Of a stretch of 64,000 bases of DNA, positions 8,359-16,402 are shown one piece after another. Where the stretch lies: positions 98,841 to 162,840 of the forward strand of contig WSXU01000007.1 of assembly GCA_009773455.1 (NCBI GenBank). The letters run 5' to 3'. The notes below the pieces were generated by a model. That model ran no database searches. It saw only the letters and a program-made list of their open reading frames with translations, and was not told the DNA's origin. Each line of letters opens with the position of its first letter. The stretch's first letter is position 1. The DNA is from Bacteroidota bacterium. Its GTDB lineage: Bacteria; Bacteroidota; Bacteroidia; Bacteroidales; Lentimicrobiaceae. A program made the translations under genes and the position numbers.

Positions 8359-9027
8359 ATGAAAAACATTAACACAATCTTGTTATTCCTTTTCATTACA
8401 ATCGGAATTTTCGCACAGGAAGTTAAAGTTAATACAAACCTTGTTATCGAGGCTGATGGAACCATCAGAATGGATAACACAGCAACCGTTTGGGAGGATC
8501 TTAGAATTCCATTTAATTTCGGAACAAGTAATACCCTGGCGACAACCTGGCAGCAATTCGTCGGCGTAACCTATCTGGATGTATTTAAACCATCCGGTGA
8601 TGATGCATTGTTTTTTTCAGTCCAATTACCCCATTCCTGGAAAGCTGGTACAAATATTTTTCCTCATATTCATTGGACCCCTATGACAGAAGGGTCAGAA
8701 GATGATAATGGGGTTTATTGGGAACTGGAATATGTCTGGGCAAACAATGCAGAAACATTCCCCTCTACTACTACTGTTATTTCCGGAGTAACTACCACAC
8801 CTGAATTGGTTGGTGATCTGGTGCCTCACAGACATTATATTACAAAACTTGGTCCTCCTGAAGGGATAGATGGTTCAGGTAAAGGGATCTCCAGTATGCT
8901 GGTATGCCGCATTGCCAGGAGGGGCTCCAATCCTGCAGATACTTATTCCGGGAATGCAGGTGCTATCGAATTTGATTTTCATTATCAACTCGACACTTAC
9001 GGAAGCCGTCAGGAATATATTAAGTAG
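8359..9027 (+). CDS. Secreted protein resembling a phage fibre/collar domain
   Basis: A 222-residue protein. I choose the ATG at 8359 because it begins a clean signal peptide (KNINTILLFLFITIGIFAQE); a TTG 36 bases upstream would spoil it. The mature part carries PHIHWTP, then VYWELEYVWAN, then SSMLVCRIARRG, and ends with DFHYQLDTYGSRQEY. This set of motifs recalls a domain I associate with phage and metagenomic fibre-type proteins, where the His residues may bind metal; the resemblance is from memory. Carrying it behind a signal peptide is unusual for a virion protein and suggests an exported, host-directed product. It lies in the prophage cargo block. Confidence 0.75.
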   Translation: MKNINTILLFLFITIGIFAQEVKVNTNLVIEADGTIRMDNTATVWEDLRIPFNFGTSNTLATTWQQFVGVTYLDVFKPSGDDALFFSVQLPHSWKAGTNIFPHIHWTPMTEGSEDDNGVYWELEYVWANNAETFPSTTTVISGVTTTPELVGDLVPHRHYITKLGPPEGIDGSGKGISSMLVCRIARRGSNPADTYSGNAGAIEFDFHYQLDTYGSRQEYIK

Positions 9028-9338
9028 TATTAAAATGGATTTTCCAAAAATAAAAAACAGTCTGTCTTTTGGCTAGGCTGTTTTTTTGTCATGATATCAG
9101 ATTATTTCAACACACTCCCACAACCATTACAAAACCGAATCTCAATCTTACCATAGATCAGGAGCTTAAGGTAAAGCCAAACCCCCATTCTTTTCATGGG
9201 GGTACGGCGTTTCATTATAATGATCATCCTGTGGTCGGTGGAGCTGCACTGTGGGCAGGATGCCGGCAATCGCTGAATCATAGCATTGTATTGCTGAGAA
9301 TAAAAATTACCTGGATAATATATAGGTTCTATTGGTTA
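9028..9338. other. Intergenic spacer with two hairpins
   Basis: No supported gene. It contains a terminator-like hairpin just after the secreted gene (listed) and a second perfect hairpin, CCCCCAT (9182-9188) with ATGGGGG (9196-9202) around a 7-base loop, which has no T-run. A rightward ORF through this area begins inside the terminator and overlaps a minus-strand gene, so I do not call it. Confidence 0.5.
9052..9087 (+). terminator. Terminator after secreted cargo gene
   Basis: AAAAAACAG (9052-9060) pairs with CTGTTTTTT (9078-9086) around a 17-base loop, and the T-run continues to 9087. The A/T-rich stem suggests it may work in both directions. Confidence 0.5.
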
Positions 9339-9707
9339 TTAAATCTTATTCCCAAAAAGCCTGGTTATCCAGCTTTTCTTTTGGGCACGTTTGGCTTCCT
9401 TTCTAAGTTTTTGTCTATGAATAATTTCCATTCTATAATTTTCTTCAGTTTGTTTTAGCTTCTGATCCAGGTAACCCTTGATTCCACCGGCTTCTGAGGA
9501 TATTTCAAGCCCACGAGCTGAAATAATGTATTTACTTGCAGAATCCCAGGGATCAAGTATACCTTCCAATAGTAGAAATTTCAAAATTGAATCTTTTTCC
9601 CTTTTATCAAGAAAATCAAATGTTGAATTTGAAAAATCACTTCCAACTGGATAGTAATTTTGAAACAGCCCTATTACTCTATCAACTTTAACAAGATCGA
9701 AATGCAT
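9339..9707 (-). CDS. Small hypothetical protein, basic C-terminus
   Basis: A 122-residue protein of unknown family. The N-terminal half resembles a short winged or helical bundle (STFDFLDKREKDSILKFLLL), followed by a charged, coiled-coil-prone tail (KLKQTEENYRMEIIHRQKL) and a very basic end (KEAKRAQKKSWITRLFG). It is on the minus strand with the next small gene, 81 bases apart, so both may be one unit. It sits in the cargo block of the prophage, where such small proteins can be regulators or defence factors, but nothing visible decides this. Confidence 0.5.
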   Translation of the reverse strand: MHFDLVKVDRVIGLFQNYYPVGSDFSNSTFDFLDKREKDSILKFLLLEGILDPWDSASKYIISARGLEISSEAGGIKGYLDQKLKQTEENYRMEIIHRQKLRKEAKRAQKKSWITRLFGNKI

Positions 9708-9788
9708 AGCAATGAGAGGGTTTAGCAGAGCTCAAAAATATATCTTTTTGCTATAGTTAGTATAGTTGAATCCAGGAAAAAATCTGGC

Positions 9789-10025
9789 TTATTTAATTAC
9801 TATCTGCCCCAGGTAAGGATCCAGTTGGCTATGGTTCTTAAAAGTTTTTATAGTTTCGAGTTCCTCTGTTTCATTTATATACCATAGCTCCACATAGAAA
9901 CTGTACAGGGTGTATAAATTAATCAGATAGTTTCCTTCTACCCGGTTTAAAAGGTAGACGCCATTTTTAGCCAGGAGTATGACCTTTGAATCTATGTCGA
10001 GGGCATTAAACTCGTATAATTCCAT
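9789..10025 (-). CDS. Small hypothetical protein
   Basis: A 78-residue protein that I do not recognise. It is acidic and rich in Tyr, Leu and Glu (LINLYTLYSFYVELWYINET). It contains one repeated hydrophobic pattern but no certain membrane helix. It is the promoter-proximal gene of a possible minus-strand pair with the 122-residue protein. The low GC content matches the cargo block. The call rests mainly on an intact frame and a plausible neighbour. Confidence 0.4.
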   Translation of the reverse strand: MELYEFNALDIDSKVILLAKNGVYLLNRVEGNYLINLYTLYSFYVELWYINETEELETIKTFKNHSQLDPYLGQIVIK

Positions 10026-10240
10026 CCTGAAGAATTTTGACAGGTATCAGGTCATTTATGCAATTGAAGAAAAAACCAGCCCGTTGATACCCAGTTCCCG
10101 AACAGTATCTAAAGGATATCGCAGGGCTGATTTTGTCCAAACCAAGGTATTGTGTTATCAAAAATATGTATTTTTACTGTATCAGATCAGTATTAATAAA
10201 AAAGTTCCTATTATCTCGTATTTCAAATTAGTCACTTATT

Positions 10241-11086
10241 ATGAAAAATTTTGTAGCTATCGATTTTGAAACCGCTCAACCGGCTAGGTATACTGCATGC
10301 TCAATTGGAATTATTGTTGTAATCGATGGAGTTATTGTTCAGCGGTTTCAGACCTTAATTCAACCTCTTGATAATATCTATTCTGAACACAATACCAGAG
10401 TTCATGGAATTGAGCCTGGTCATACTGAGAATGCCCCCACATTTAAAGAGTTGTATCCAATTCTCAAAGGTTTTCTAAATGGGGCACATGTAGTTTGCCA
10501 CAATGCTTCCTTTGATATTGATGTGTTAATGAAAACTATGGAGTATAATGGAATCAGCTACAGGGATTTAAATTTTCAAGTTTCGGATACCCTAGATTAT
10601 TATGGCAAAAGCTTAAATGATTGTTGTTCTGAGTGTGGAATAGAGCTTAATCATCATGATTCATTATCAGATGCTGAAGCTTGTGCTAGATTGTTTTTGA
10701 GGAAAAATAATATCGAACTGAGGACAACAAATCCGGGGCGGGGAAGATTAAATCCATCTCAATATACGGATCATCAGAGAATCACCGGACAAATTCTTAA
10801 ACCTGAATTAGATTCCGTAGAGGATAAGACAAATCCATTTTATGGTAAAAAAGTTGTTATTACAGGAACATTTAATACTTGGCCTGATAGGACTCTACTG
10901 GCAAAAAAACTTCAAGAACTTGGTGCCGATATCGATACCAGTGTAACCACAAAAACACACATTCTCGTTGCTGGAAATGATGTGGGCCCGAAGAAAATGG
11001 AGAAAATGTTATTTAATATCAATACTGATGAGAGTCGTAAAATAATTAATGAGAATGAAGTAAACAAAATGCTAGGCTACCAATAA
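10241..11086 (+). CDS. DEDDh 3'-5' exonuclease fused to a BRCT domain
   Basis: A 281-residue protein. Residues 1-165 are a DnaQ-like exonuclease: Asp8 and Glu10 in AIDFE (Exo I), HNASFDIDVL (Exo II) and HHDSLSDAEACA (Exo III, with the DEDDh His). A BRCT domain fills about 195-281 (FYGKKVVITGTFNTWPDR, then LGADIDTSVTTKTHILVAG). The same pairing occurs in DnaQ-like accessory exonucleases of many bacteria and resembles the polymerase epsilon-like proofreading subunit type. The likely role is trimming of DNA or RNA ends in repair. It ends the cargo block and has its own AT-rich upstream region. Confidence 0.85.
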   Translation: MKNFVAIDFETAQPARYTACSIGIIVVIDGVIVQRFQTLIQPLDNIYSEHNTRVHGIEPGHTENAPTFKELYPILKGFLNGAHVVCHNASFDIDVLMKTMEYNGISYRDLNFQVSDTLDYYGKSLNDCCSECGIELNHHDSLSDAEACARLFLRKNNIELRTTNPGRGRLNPSQYTDHQRITGQILKPELDSVEDKTNPFYGKKVVITGTFNTWPDRTLLAKKLQELGADIDTSVTTKTHILVAGNDVGPKKMEKMLFNINTDESRKIINENEVNKMLGYQ

Positions 11087-11122
11087 CCCCTCTGTCCCCA
11101 TTTTCCTGTATTGCCACCCTCA

Positions 11123-11142
11123 GGTAAAAATATATTTTTACC
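11123..11142. promoter_or_regulatory. Perfect 20-bp A/T-rich palindrome
   Basis: The half-site GGTAAAAATA is followed directly by its reverse complement. It lies 36 bases after the exonuclease stop and 11 bases before the -33-like TTTG of the next promoter. It may be an operator or a weak bidirectional terminator. Confidence 0.5.
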
Positions 11143-11153
11143 GGTGCATCATG

Positions 11154-11181
11154 TTTGTATTGAATTAGTACAGTATCTTTG
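11154..11181 (+). promoter_or_regulatory. Bacteroidota-type promoter before the small tail genes
   Basis: TTTG (11154-11157), a 16-base gap, then TATCTTTG (11174-11181), which is an exact TAnnTTTG. AGTAC and GTACT flank the -7 box as a short dyad. It lacks the TTGTCCTTT element of the other phage promoters. Transcription would begin near 11188 and give a leader of about 130 bases. Confidence 0.6.
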
Positions 11182-11211
11182 TACTGTTCAAATGCTAGAT
11201 TAAATGATTTT

Positions 11212-11314
11212 CCTTAACAACATTATAGGGCGAAGCCCTGAGTGTCTTGCTATCGCGAGGTGGCAGGCGGTTGCTAGCAACCGGAACAACACTCAGGGCT
11301 TCGCCGTTAAGGAG
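11212..11314 (+). promoter_or_regulatory. Structured leader with long inverted repeat that can hide the ribosome site
   Basis: A 17-base arm (11229-11245, GGCGAAGCCCTGAGTGT) is repeated exactly inverted at 289-305 of the same kilobase (11289-11305). Outside it, CCTTAAC (11212-11218) pairs with GTTAAGG (11306-11312), which contains most of the AAGGAG ribosome site of the gene at 11322. Inside it is a 16-bp palindrome with half-site CGGTTGCT (11268-11283). The fold would mask the ribosome site, so translation control is plausible. The mechanism is inferred. Confidence 0.6.
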
Positions 11315-11321
11315 AAAACAA

Positions 11322-11633
11322 ATGAATGTAACATCTCAGCTCAGCCTGCTCAGGCAGGGCCGCCGTTCTAAATTAGCGGCAAATCCATTTCCAAAGCATG
11401 AAATTTCACTTCTGGACGTTCTTATATTCGTAAGTACGGCCTCGCATGTGGCATTGCGTGCAATCAGAATTGCAATCCTCAGCAGGCGCCGGGAACTTAT
11501 TTACACGGTCACCTTAAAAAATGGCCACAGGGAAATCTGGGCGGTGGACAGTCCTGATCAAATGATCGACATCTTAATACATGAAAGGAGGAAAATTATC
11601 CATGTAACAAAAGGAAAGGAAGCAATCGTATGA
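11322..11633 (+). CDS. Small basic phage protein before the tape measure
   Basis: A 103-residue basic protein. The ATG at 11322 follows a good AAGGAG site; an earlier in-frame start lies inside the leader hairpin and is unlikely. The middle is moderately hydrophobic (ISLLDVLIFVSTASHVALRA), and the C-terminal half is beta-rich (RELIYTVTLKNGHREIW). Its stop overlaps the next start by ATGA. It is the first of three small genes directly upstream of the tape measure, the place of tail-assembly chaperones in siphoviruses, but the sequence does not show a chaperone frameshift signal. Confidence 0.6.
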   Translation: MNVTSQLSLLRQGRRSKLAANPFPKHEISLLDVLIFVSTASHVALRAIRIAILSRRRELIYTVTLKNGHREIWAVDSPDQMIDILIHERRKIIHVTKGKEAIV

Positions 11634-11878
11634 AAGACTCGATCAACCTGGGAGGCGTTCATTTAACGCCTCATGCTCTTAAAGCTATTCAAAACCTGCA
11701 GGAAAATGATAATGAAGCTTTGCAAGAGCATATAAACCGTTTGTCAAATGTAGCTACCTGGATAGGTAAGGATCTGGATGGATTCGATCCTGCCTGCACA
11801 GATGACCAGGAGGCAATACGGTCAATAGTGTCTATTTCTAACACAGTGGCTTTTCTGAAAAGCCTAGCTGTCAAATAA
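11630..11878 (+). CDS. Small helical phage protein
   Basis: An 82-residue acidic, helix-rich protein (LTPHALKAIQNLQENDNEAL). The family is unknown. It overlaps the preceding gene by ATGA and precedes the third small gene by 12 bases. Position before the tape measure makes a role in tail assembly plausible, for instance as a chaperone partner. Confidence 0.6.
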   Translation: MKDSINLGGVHLTPHALKAIQNLQENDNEALQEHINRLSNVATWIGKDLDGFDPACTDDQEAIRSIVSISNTVAFLKSLAVK

Positions 11879-11890
11879 CGGAGGTAGGCC

Positions 11891-12166
11891 ATGAAAATGT
11901 TTCCTTTCTTCGGATTTTCGGGCGATGATGATGATCAGGACGGTCTCTCCCCGGAAGAACTGGTGGCTGTAATTACTAAAATGTACTTACCTGCCTCCTC
12001 TGCCTCCTCTGCTGATGAACTTATCTCGCATGCAGATCTTGTTGAATTGGTCCGCTCAGCACTGCCAAAGGCTAAAGCCGGTGCAGTGTTCACGAAAATG
12101 ACCGATATGGGTTTTGGATCTAAAACGATAGAAGGGACCATTTACTGGCTGGTACTTAACGCTTAA
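11891..12166 (+). CDS. Small acidic phage protein
   Basis: A 91-residue protein with an Asp-rich turn near the start (FSGDDDDQDGLSPEELV), an Ala/Ser stretch and a C-terminal helix pair (VELVRSALPKAKAGAVFTKM). A GGAGG ribosome site ends seven bases before the ATG, which is stronger than usual for this phylum. It is the last gene before promoter copy 2 and the tape measure. Function unknown; a tail-assembly role is a guess from position. Confidence 0.6.
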   Translation: MKMFPFFGFSGDDDDQDGLSPEELVAVITKMYLPASSASSADELISHADLVELVRSALPKAKAGAVFTKMTDMGFGSKTIEGTIYWLVLNA

Positions 12167-12171
12167 ATTAG

Positions 12172-12208
12172 TTGTCCTTTCGCCCGGGGTGCGCCTGGAT
12201 GTAATTTG
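12172..12208 (+). promoter_or_regulatory. Phage promoter copy 2 (tape-measure operon)
   Basis: TTGTCCTTT (12172-12180), 21 bases, then TAATTTG (12202-12208) and CCCGAAA. It matches copies 1 and 3 in the nonamer, spacing and downstream bases, with one base missing in the -7 box. It supports the ATG at 12227 as the tape-measure start, because an upstream TTG candidate falls inside the promoter. Confidence 0.6.
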
Positions 12209-12226
12209 CCCGAAATTTCAAAAGAA

Positions 12227-15200
12227 ATGGCAGGCAGTTACACCAGGCGCATTAATTTATACATCAACGGCAAAGAGGTAAAGAATGATATCCATTCCAT
12301 CCGGGCCGAAATGAATAAGCTCGTTAACGAGCAGACCCGCATGACCCGCGGAAGCAGGGAGTATGTGGAAGCGGGTAAGAAAATCAGAATACTGGATGGC
12401 ATCATCCAGCAACACCGGGAGCAGGTACGCTCTGTTTCCAAATCCTGGAATTTCGAGAGCATAAGCCAGGCTTTTAATAAATACTTCCTTGCAGTGTCAA
12501 CCTTTGTGGCAGGTTTTGCAGGGATTCTTTATTCCGGCAAGAAAGCCATTACCATGTTTGCCGAGTTCGATGACAAGGTTTCAGACGTTCGCAAAACAAC
12601 CGGGCTCTCCAGGGAGCAGGTATATGCCATGAATGAAGAACTGAAGAAAGTGGACACCCGCACAGCTCAAAATGAACTACTGGACCTTGGACGAATTGCC
12701 GGTAAGTTGAATATCAAACAAAAGGAGGATGTTGAAGGGTTTATCAGGGCATCTGATAAGGTTGTTGTTGCCCTGAAGGAAGATCTGGGGGGTGAGGCAG
12801 AAGAAGCCGTAAGGCAGATTGGAAAGCTGGTATCAGTCTTCGGCATCAGGGAGCGCTTTGGAATTGAAGATGCCATTACCAAAACCGGCAGCGCCATAAA
12901 CGAACTTGGCATGGCCAGTACTGCCAATGAAGGCTATATTGTGAGCTTTGCCAAAAGAGTAGCCGGGGTGGCGCCATCAGCAAAGATTTCGCTCCAGGAT
13001 GTATTGGGACTGGCTGCCACGCTAGATCACCTGGGGCAAACAAGTGAGGTTTCATCCACTGCATACAGCCAGGTAATAACAGGTATGTTTAAAGATACTG
13101 CAGCTTACGCAAAAGCTGCCCGCATGAGTGTAGGGGATTTTTCGAAGCTACTAAAAACAGATTCCAATGAAGCTTTTTTGAAGTTGCTCGAAGGCCTGCA
13201 TAACAATGGCGCCGGCATGGAAGAGCTCATCAATAGCATGGGAAACCTTGATATGGAAGGGAAACGGGCTATTTCTGTTATTGGGGTGTTGTCAAACAAC
13301 GTTGGCCTGTTAAGGGAGCAACAGGCCATCAGTAACCGGGAGTTCGACAAGGGAACCTCATTGCAGGAAGAGTTTAATGTAAAAAACAACAACGCCCAGG
13401 CAATACTGGAGAAGAAAAGAAAGGTACTGAGCAACCTTGCCGTAGAGCTGGGAGAGAAGCTTATGCCGGCACTTACAGTGTCAACTTCGGGTTTTACCTA
13501 CTTTGTAAAGGCAGGGCTTATAATGACTGATTTTGTAATTAAACATGCCGGGGCAATTGCAAACCTGGTTGTGAGCATTGCAGCCTATACTATTGCAACC
13601 AAGCTGGCCACCCTTTGGCAGAACCGGCACACAGAAGGCGCTATAATAAATACTCTTGCAGTTAAAGCAAATAGTATAGCTATGGGTATAGGAAGAGGTG
13701 TAACATTGCTCTATGCTGCAGCAAAAGCAATCCTCACCGGTAATACAATGAGAGCAACTGCAGCGCTGAAACTATTTAACCTTTCAATTAAAGCGAACCC
13801 CATAGGACTGCTGGTTTCCTTACTCACTCTTGCCGCCGGGTCGTTGTTCTTATTTTCTAAAAGGTTAAGAGAAGCCTCAGTAGAGCAAAAAGCCCTTGAA
13901 AACGTAACCTACCGTGCCAATAAAATGTATGATGAACAGACAGCTAAAATTAAATACCTGGTTGAGCGTATCGGGGATGAGAATGTATCAAATGAACTGA
14001 GAAGGGAAGCAATAAACGATCTGAAAGAAATAATGCCCGGTTACAATGCCCAGTTGACAGAAGAAGGTAAACTCATCAACCACAATACAGAGGCCATCAA
14101 AAATTACCTCGTAATGCTGGAGATGAAATACCGGAAGCAGGCTGCCGAGGAAGAATTGCTGGATCTTCTTAAAAAGGAAATGGAGGCTAAAAGGGCACTG
14201 GATAAAGCAGAGAAGGAATATGCTAGCACAGTAGCTCAGAACCAATCACAGGTAATTTATGGAGGTGAAGCCGGAATGGCAGGCCAACTGGCCAAATCTG
14301 ATTCAAACATTCGCTCAGAAAGTGTCCTGGAAGATGCAAAAAAGAAGCACAAGGAAGCTCTTAAAGCCCTGGAAACAATGCGCGGTGAGGTTAAAAAAGC
14401 GGTTCAGGAGTACCAGGCAACACTGGATCCACTGCAGCCTATTGCAGTTGAAGATAATGGGGAAGAAAAGCCTGATGGTTTTCAACCCGGAGCAGATCCC
14501 GGGAAATCAAAATCTAAATGGTCCCTCAACAACGACCTTACCTACCTCAAAGAATCCCTGCAGATGAAACAGGATTATGGTAAGGGAGTAATAAAAACAG
14601 AACAGGAGCTGGAAGCAAAACTCAGGGACCTTGCCATAAAGGTTCTGAAAGAACGCATACTCTCGGGAAAGGAATCAGGAGAGCAGCTGCTGAGCATCCA
14701 GGAGCAATTGGCAGAAAAGTACATCGAAATCCGTAAGGAGCGCAACGAACGGGAAAAGGACCTGCAGGAGGCTGCAGATACCGGCAAATCACCGGTTGAA
14801 AAGGAAAACCGGGAGTATGAAGAAAGGCTCATACTGCTGAAGCTTTTCGGCAAGAAACGCGAAGACATGTCAGCCCTGGAACTGGCAGCACTTGAAGCCC
14901 TGGAAAAGGAGCACAAAGAGAAACTTGCCAAGCTCGATGCCGATGCCATGAAGGATGAAATTGACCGGAGACAGAAAGCTTTTGAATACAGTTTTGCCGA
15001 ATTAAAGTTACAGCACACCAATGAACTAAATGCGATTACCACCCTCGACCAGGCAAAGCAGATCCTCTCGAAAACAATGTCGGCTAAAGAGCTGGAGAAG
15101 GTAAAAAGCCTTGACAAGGCCAAAAAGCTTATTGCAAAACAATCAGCTGCGGAAGAGGAAGAATTTGCCCGGAAACATCTTACTGAACTAATGGAGATTG

Positions 15201-16399
15201 TTCAGAAAGTGATGAGTTCCGGAGAGTTTGAAGGAATTAACCTCAGTGATAATATACTGAGTGAAGAAGAGAAAAAGGTACTTCTGGATCGGATTCAGGA
15301 GCTCATGGAAGCACTGGCCAAGTTGAAAGGAGAAACCAGTACTGATAATTCTGTTCCTCAGAATCTGGATGAAAGGGGTGGGGTTGATATACTTGGTTTT
15401 AGCCAGGATGATTGGAACCTTTTGTTCGATAATCTTGAATATGGGAAAATGTCAGTAGGTGAGATACTTGCTGCTGCCATTATGGTTGGTAAAGCATTGA
15501 CAGAAGTATTTAAGACATATTACGAATCCGTTTCGAAACAAGAACAAGCTAAACTTGAGGAGTTTGAAGAAAGTGTAAATTATCAAAAAGAAACACTACA
15601 GCAAAGCCTGGATGGAAATCGAATAAGCCAGGAAGCATATCATAAAGCAGTTGCAGAATTAGACAAGGATTTAGACAGGAGAAAAGCGGAATTAGAAAGA
15701 AAGAATGCCATCAGGGCCCGCAATTCAGCTATTATGGAAGCTATTGTTAATACTGCTACTGCAGTAACTTCAGCCCTGAAGATAAAACCTCCATTAGGAA
15801 TAATATTGGCGGCAATTGTGGGAGGCCTTGGTGCTTTCCAAATAGGTAAAATTATGTCAACTCCATTACCAACACTCCCGGGAAAGGAGGCTGGAGGTTA
15901 TATCGATGTTGAGAGGTCTCAGGATGGCAAATACTTCAGGGCGAGAAACGACCCTTGGAAACGGGGTTATGTAAGCACCCCCACCGTGATCACGGGTGAG
16001 AAGCCGGGATCTGCTGAATATGTGGTTTCAGATGCCGGGGTGAATAACCCAACCGTAAGGCCTATCCTGGACATACTTGAAATGGCCCGTATCAGCGGGA
16101 ACCTGGCAACCATAAACCTGCCGGCAATACTGGAGAGTACACGCACCTACCCGGGTAGGCAGCAGGGTGGGTATATAAGCGATATTACCGGCAGCTCATC
16201 CGGAAAGATCCCGGCTGAAAAACCATCAGGACAGGATCCTGCCATGCAGGAATTACTTCAGCAGGCCATAAGTGTATTTGCTGCCCTCAAAACCCGGTTG
16301 GACCAGCCTATTAAATCCATGGTTGCCCTGCATGGCCGGGGTGGGCTCTATGAAACCATGGATGAAGACCAGGAATTAAAGAACAATGCAAATCTTTAG
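12227..16399 (+). CDS. Phage tail tape measure protein
   Basis: A 1,390-residue protein. It has the N-terminal TP901-type core (hydrophobic FLAVSTFVAGFAGILYSG, then FDDKVSDVRKTTGLSREQVY), three further hydrophobic stretches near the middle (LVVSIAAYTIATKLATLW, IGLLVSLLTLAAGSLFLF) and near the end (LGIILAAIVGGLGAFQIG), and a long charged coiled-coil region rich in Lys and Glu. Tape measures fix tail length and help DNA cross the host envelope. At about 1.5 angstrom per residue this predicts a tail around 0.2 micrometre. I choose the ATG at 12227 rather than an upstream TTG that lies inside promoter copy 2. The last third becomes AT-rich, which suggests mosaic exchange. Confidence 0.9.
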   Translation: MAGSYTRRINLYINGKEVKNDIHSIRAEMNKLVNEQTRMTRGSREYVEAGKKIRILDGIIQQHREQVRSVSKSWNFESISQAFNKYFLAVSTFVAGFAGILYSGKKAITMFAEFDDKVSDVRKTTGLSREQVYAMNEELKKVDTRTAQNELLDLGRIAGKLNIKQKEDVEGFIRASDKVVVALKEDLGGEAEEAVRQIGKLVSVFGIRERFGIEDAITKTGSAINELGMASTANEGYIVSFAKRVAGVAPSAKISLQDVLGLAATLDHLGQTSEVSSTAYSQVITGMFKDTAAYAKAARMSVGDFSKLLKTDSNEAFLKLLEGLHNNGAGMEELINSMGNLDMEGKRAISVIGVLSNNVGLLREQQAISNREFDKGTSLQEEFNVKNNNAQAILEKKRKVLSNLAVELGEKLMPALTVSTSGFTYFVKAGLIMTDFVIKHAGAIANLVVSIAAYTIATKLATLWQNRHTEGAIINTLAVKANSIAMGIGRGVTLLYAAAKAILTGNTMRATAALKLFNLSIKANPIGLLVSLLTLAAGSLFLFSKRLREASVEQKALENVTYRANKMYDEQTAKIKYLVERIGDENVSNELRREAINDLKEIMPGYNAQLTEEGKLINHNTEAIKNYLVMLEMKYRKQAAEEELLDLLKKEMEAKRALDKAEKEYASTVAQNQSQVIYGGEAGMAGQLAKSDSNIRSESVLEDAKKKHKEALKALETMRGEVKKAVQEYQATLDPLQPIAVEDNGEEKPDGFQPGADPGKSKSKWSLNNDLTYLKESLQMKQDYGKGVIKTEQELEAKLRDLAIKVLKERILSGKESGEQLLSIQEQLAEKYIEIRKERNEREKDLQEAADTGKSPVEKENREYEERLILLKLFGKKREDMSALELAALEALEKEHKEKLAKLDADAMKDEIDRRQKAFEYSFAELKLQHTNELNAITTLDQAKQILSKTMSAKELEKVKSLDKAKKLIAKQSAAEEEEFARKHLTELMEIVQKVMSSGEFEGINLSDNILSEEEKKVLLDRIQELMEALAKLKGETSTDNSVPQNLDERGGVDILGFSQDDWNLLFDNLEYGKMSVGEILAAAIMVGKALTEVFKTYYESVSKQEQAKLEEFEESVNYQKETLQQSLDGNRISQEAYHKAVAELDKDLDRRKAELERKNAIRARNSAIMEAIVNTATAVTSALKIKPPLGIILAAIVGGLGAFQIGKIMSTPLPTLPGKEAGGYIDVERSQDGKYFRARNDPWKRGYVSTPTVITGEKPGSAEYVVSDAGVNNPTVRPILDILEMARISGNLATINLPAILESTRTYPGRQQGGYISDITGSSSGKIPAEKPSGQDPAMQELLQQAISVFAALKTRLDQPIKSMVALHGRGGLYETMDEDQELKNNANL

Positions 16400-16402
16400 A
16401 TT

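Noticed and set aside
9069..9458. 129-codon rightward ORF after the secreted cargo gene
   Set aside because: It begins inside the terminator hairpin with a non-ATG codon and overlaps the minus-strand gene at 9339-9707.
9979..10269. 96-codon rightward ORF
   Set aside because: It overlaps the start of the exonuclease gene and the small minus-strand gene, with no motif.
11212..11312. Integron attC-like site
   Set aside because: The outer arms CCTTAAC/GTTAAGG resemble attC core sites, but the end bases do not fit RYYYAAC/GTTRRRY, no integrase of the IntI type or cassette array is present, and the arm coincides with a ribosome site.
14575..15123. 182-codon minus-strand ORF opposite the tape measure
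   Set aside because: A Ser/Leu/Phe-rich shadow of the Glu/Lys-rich coiled coil on the coding strand.
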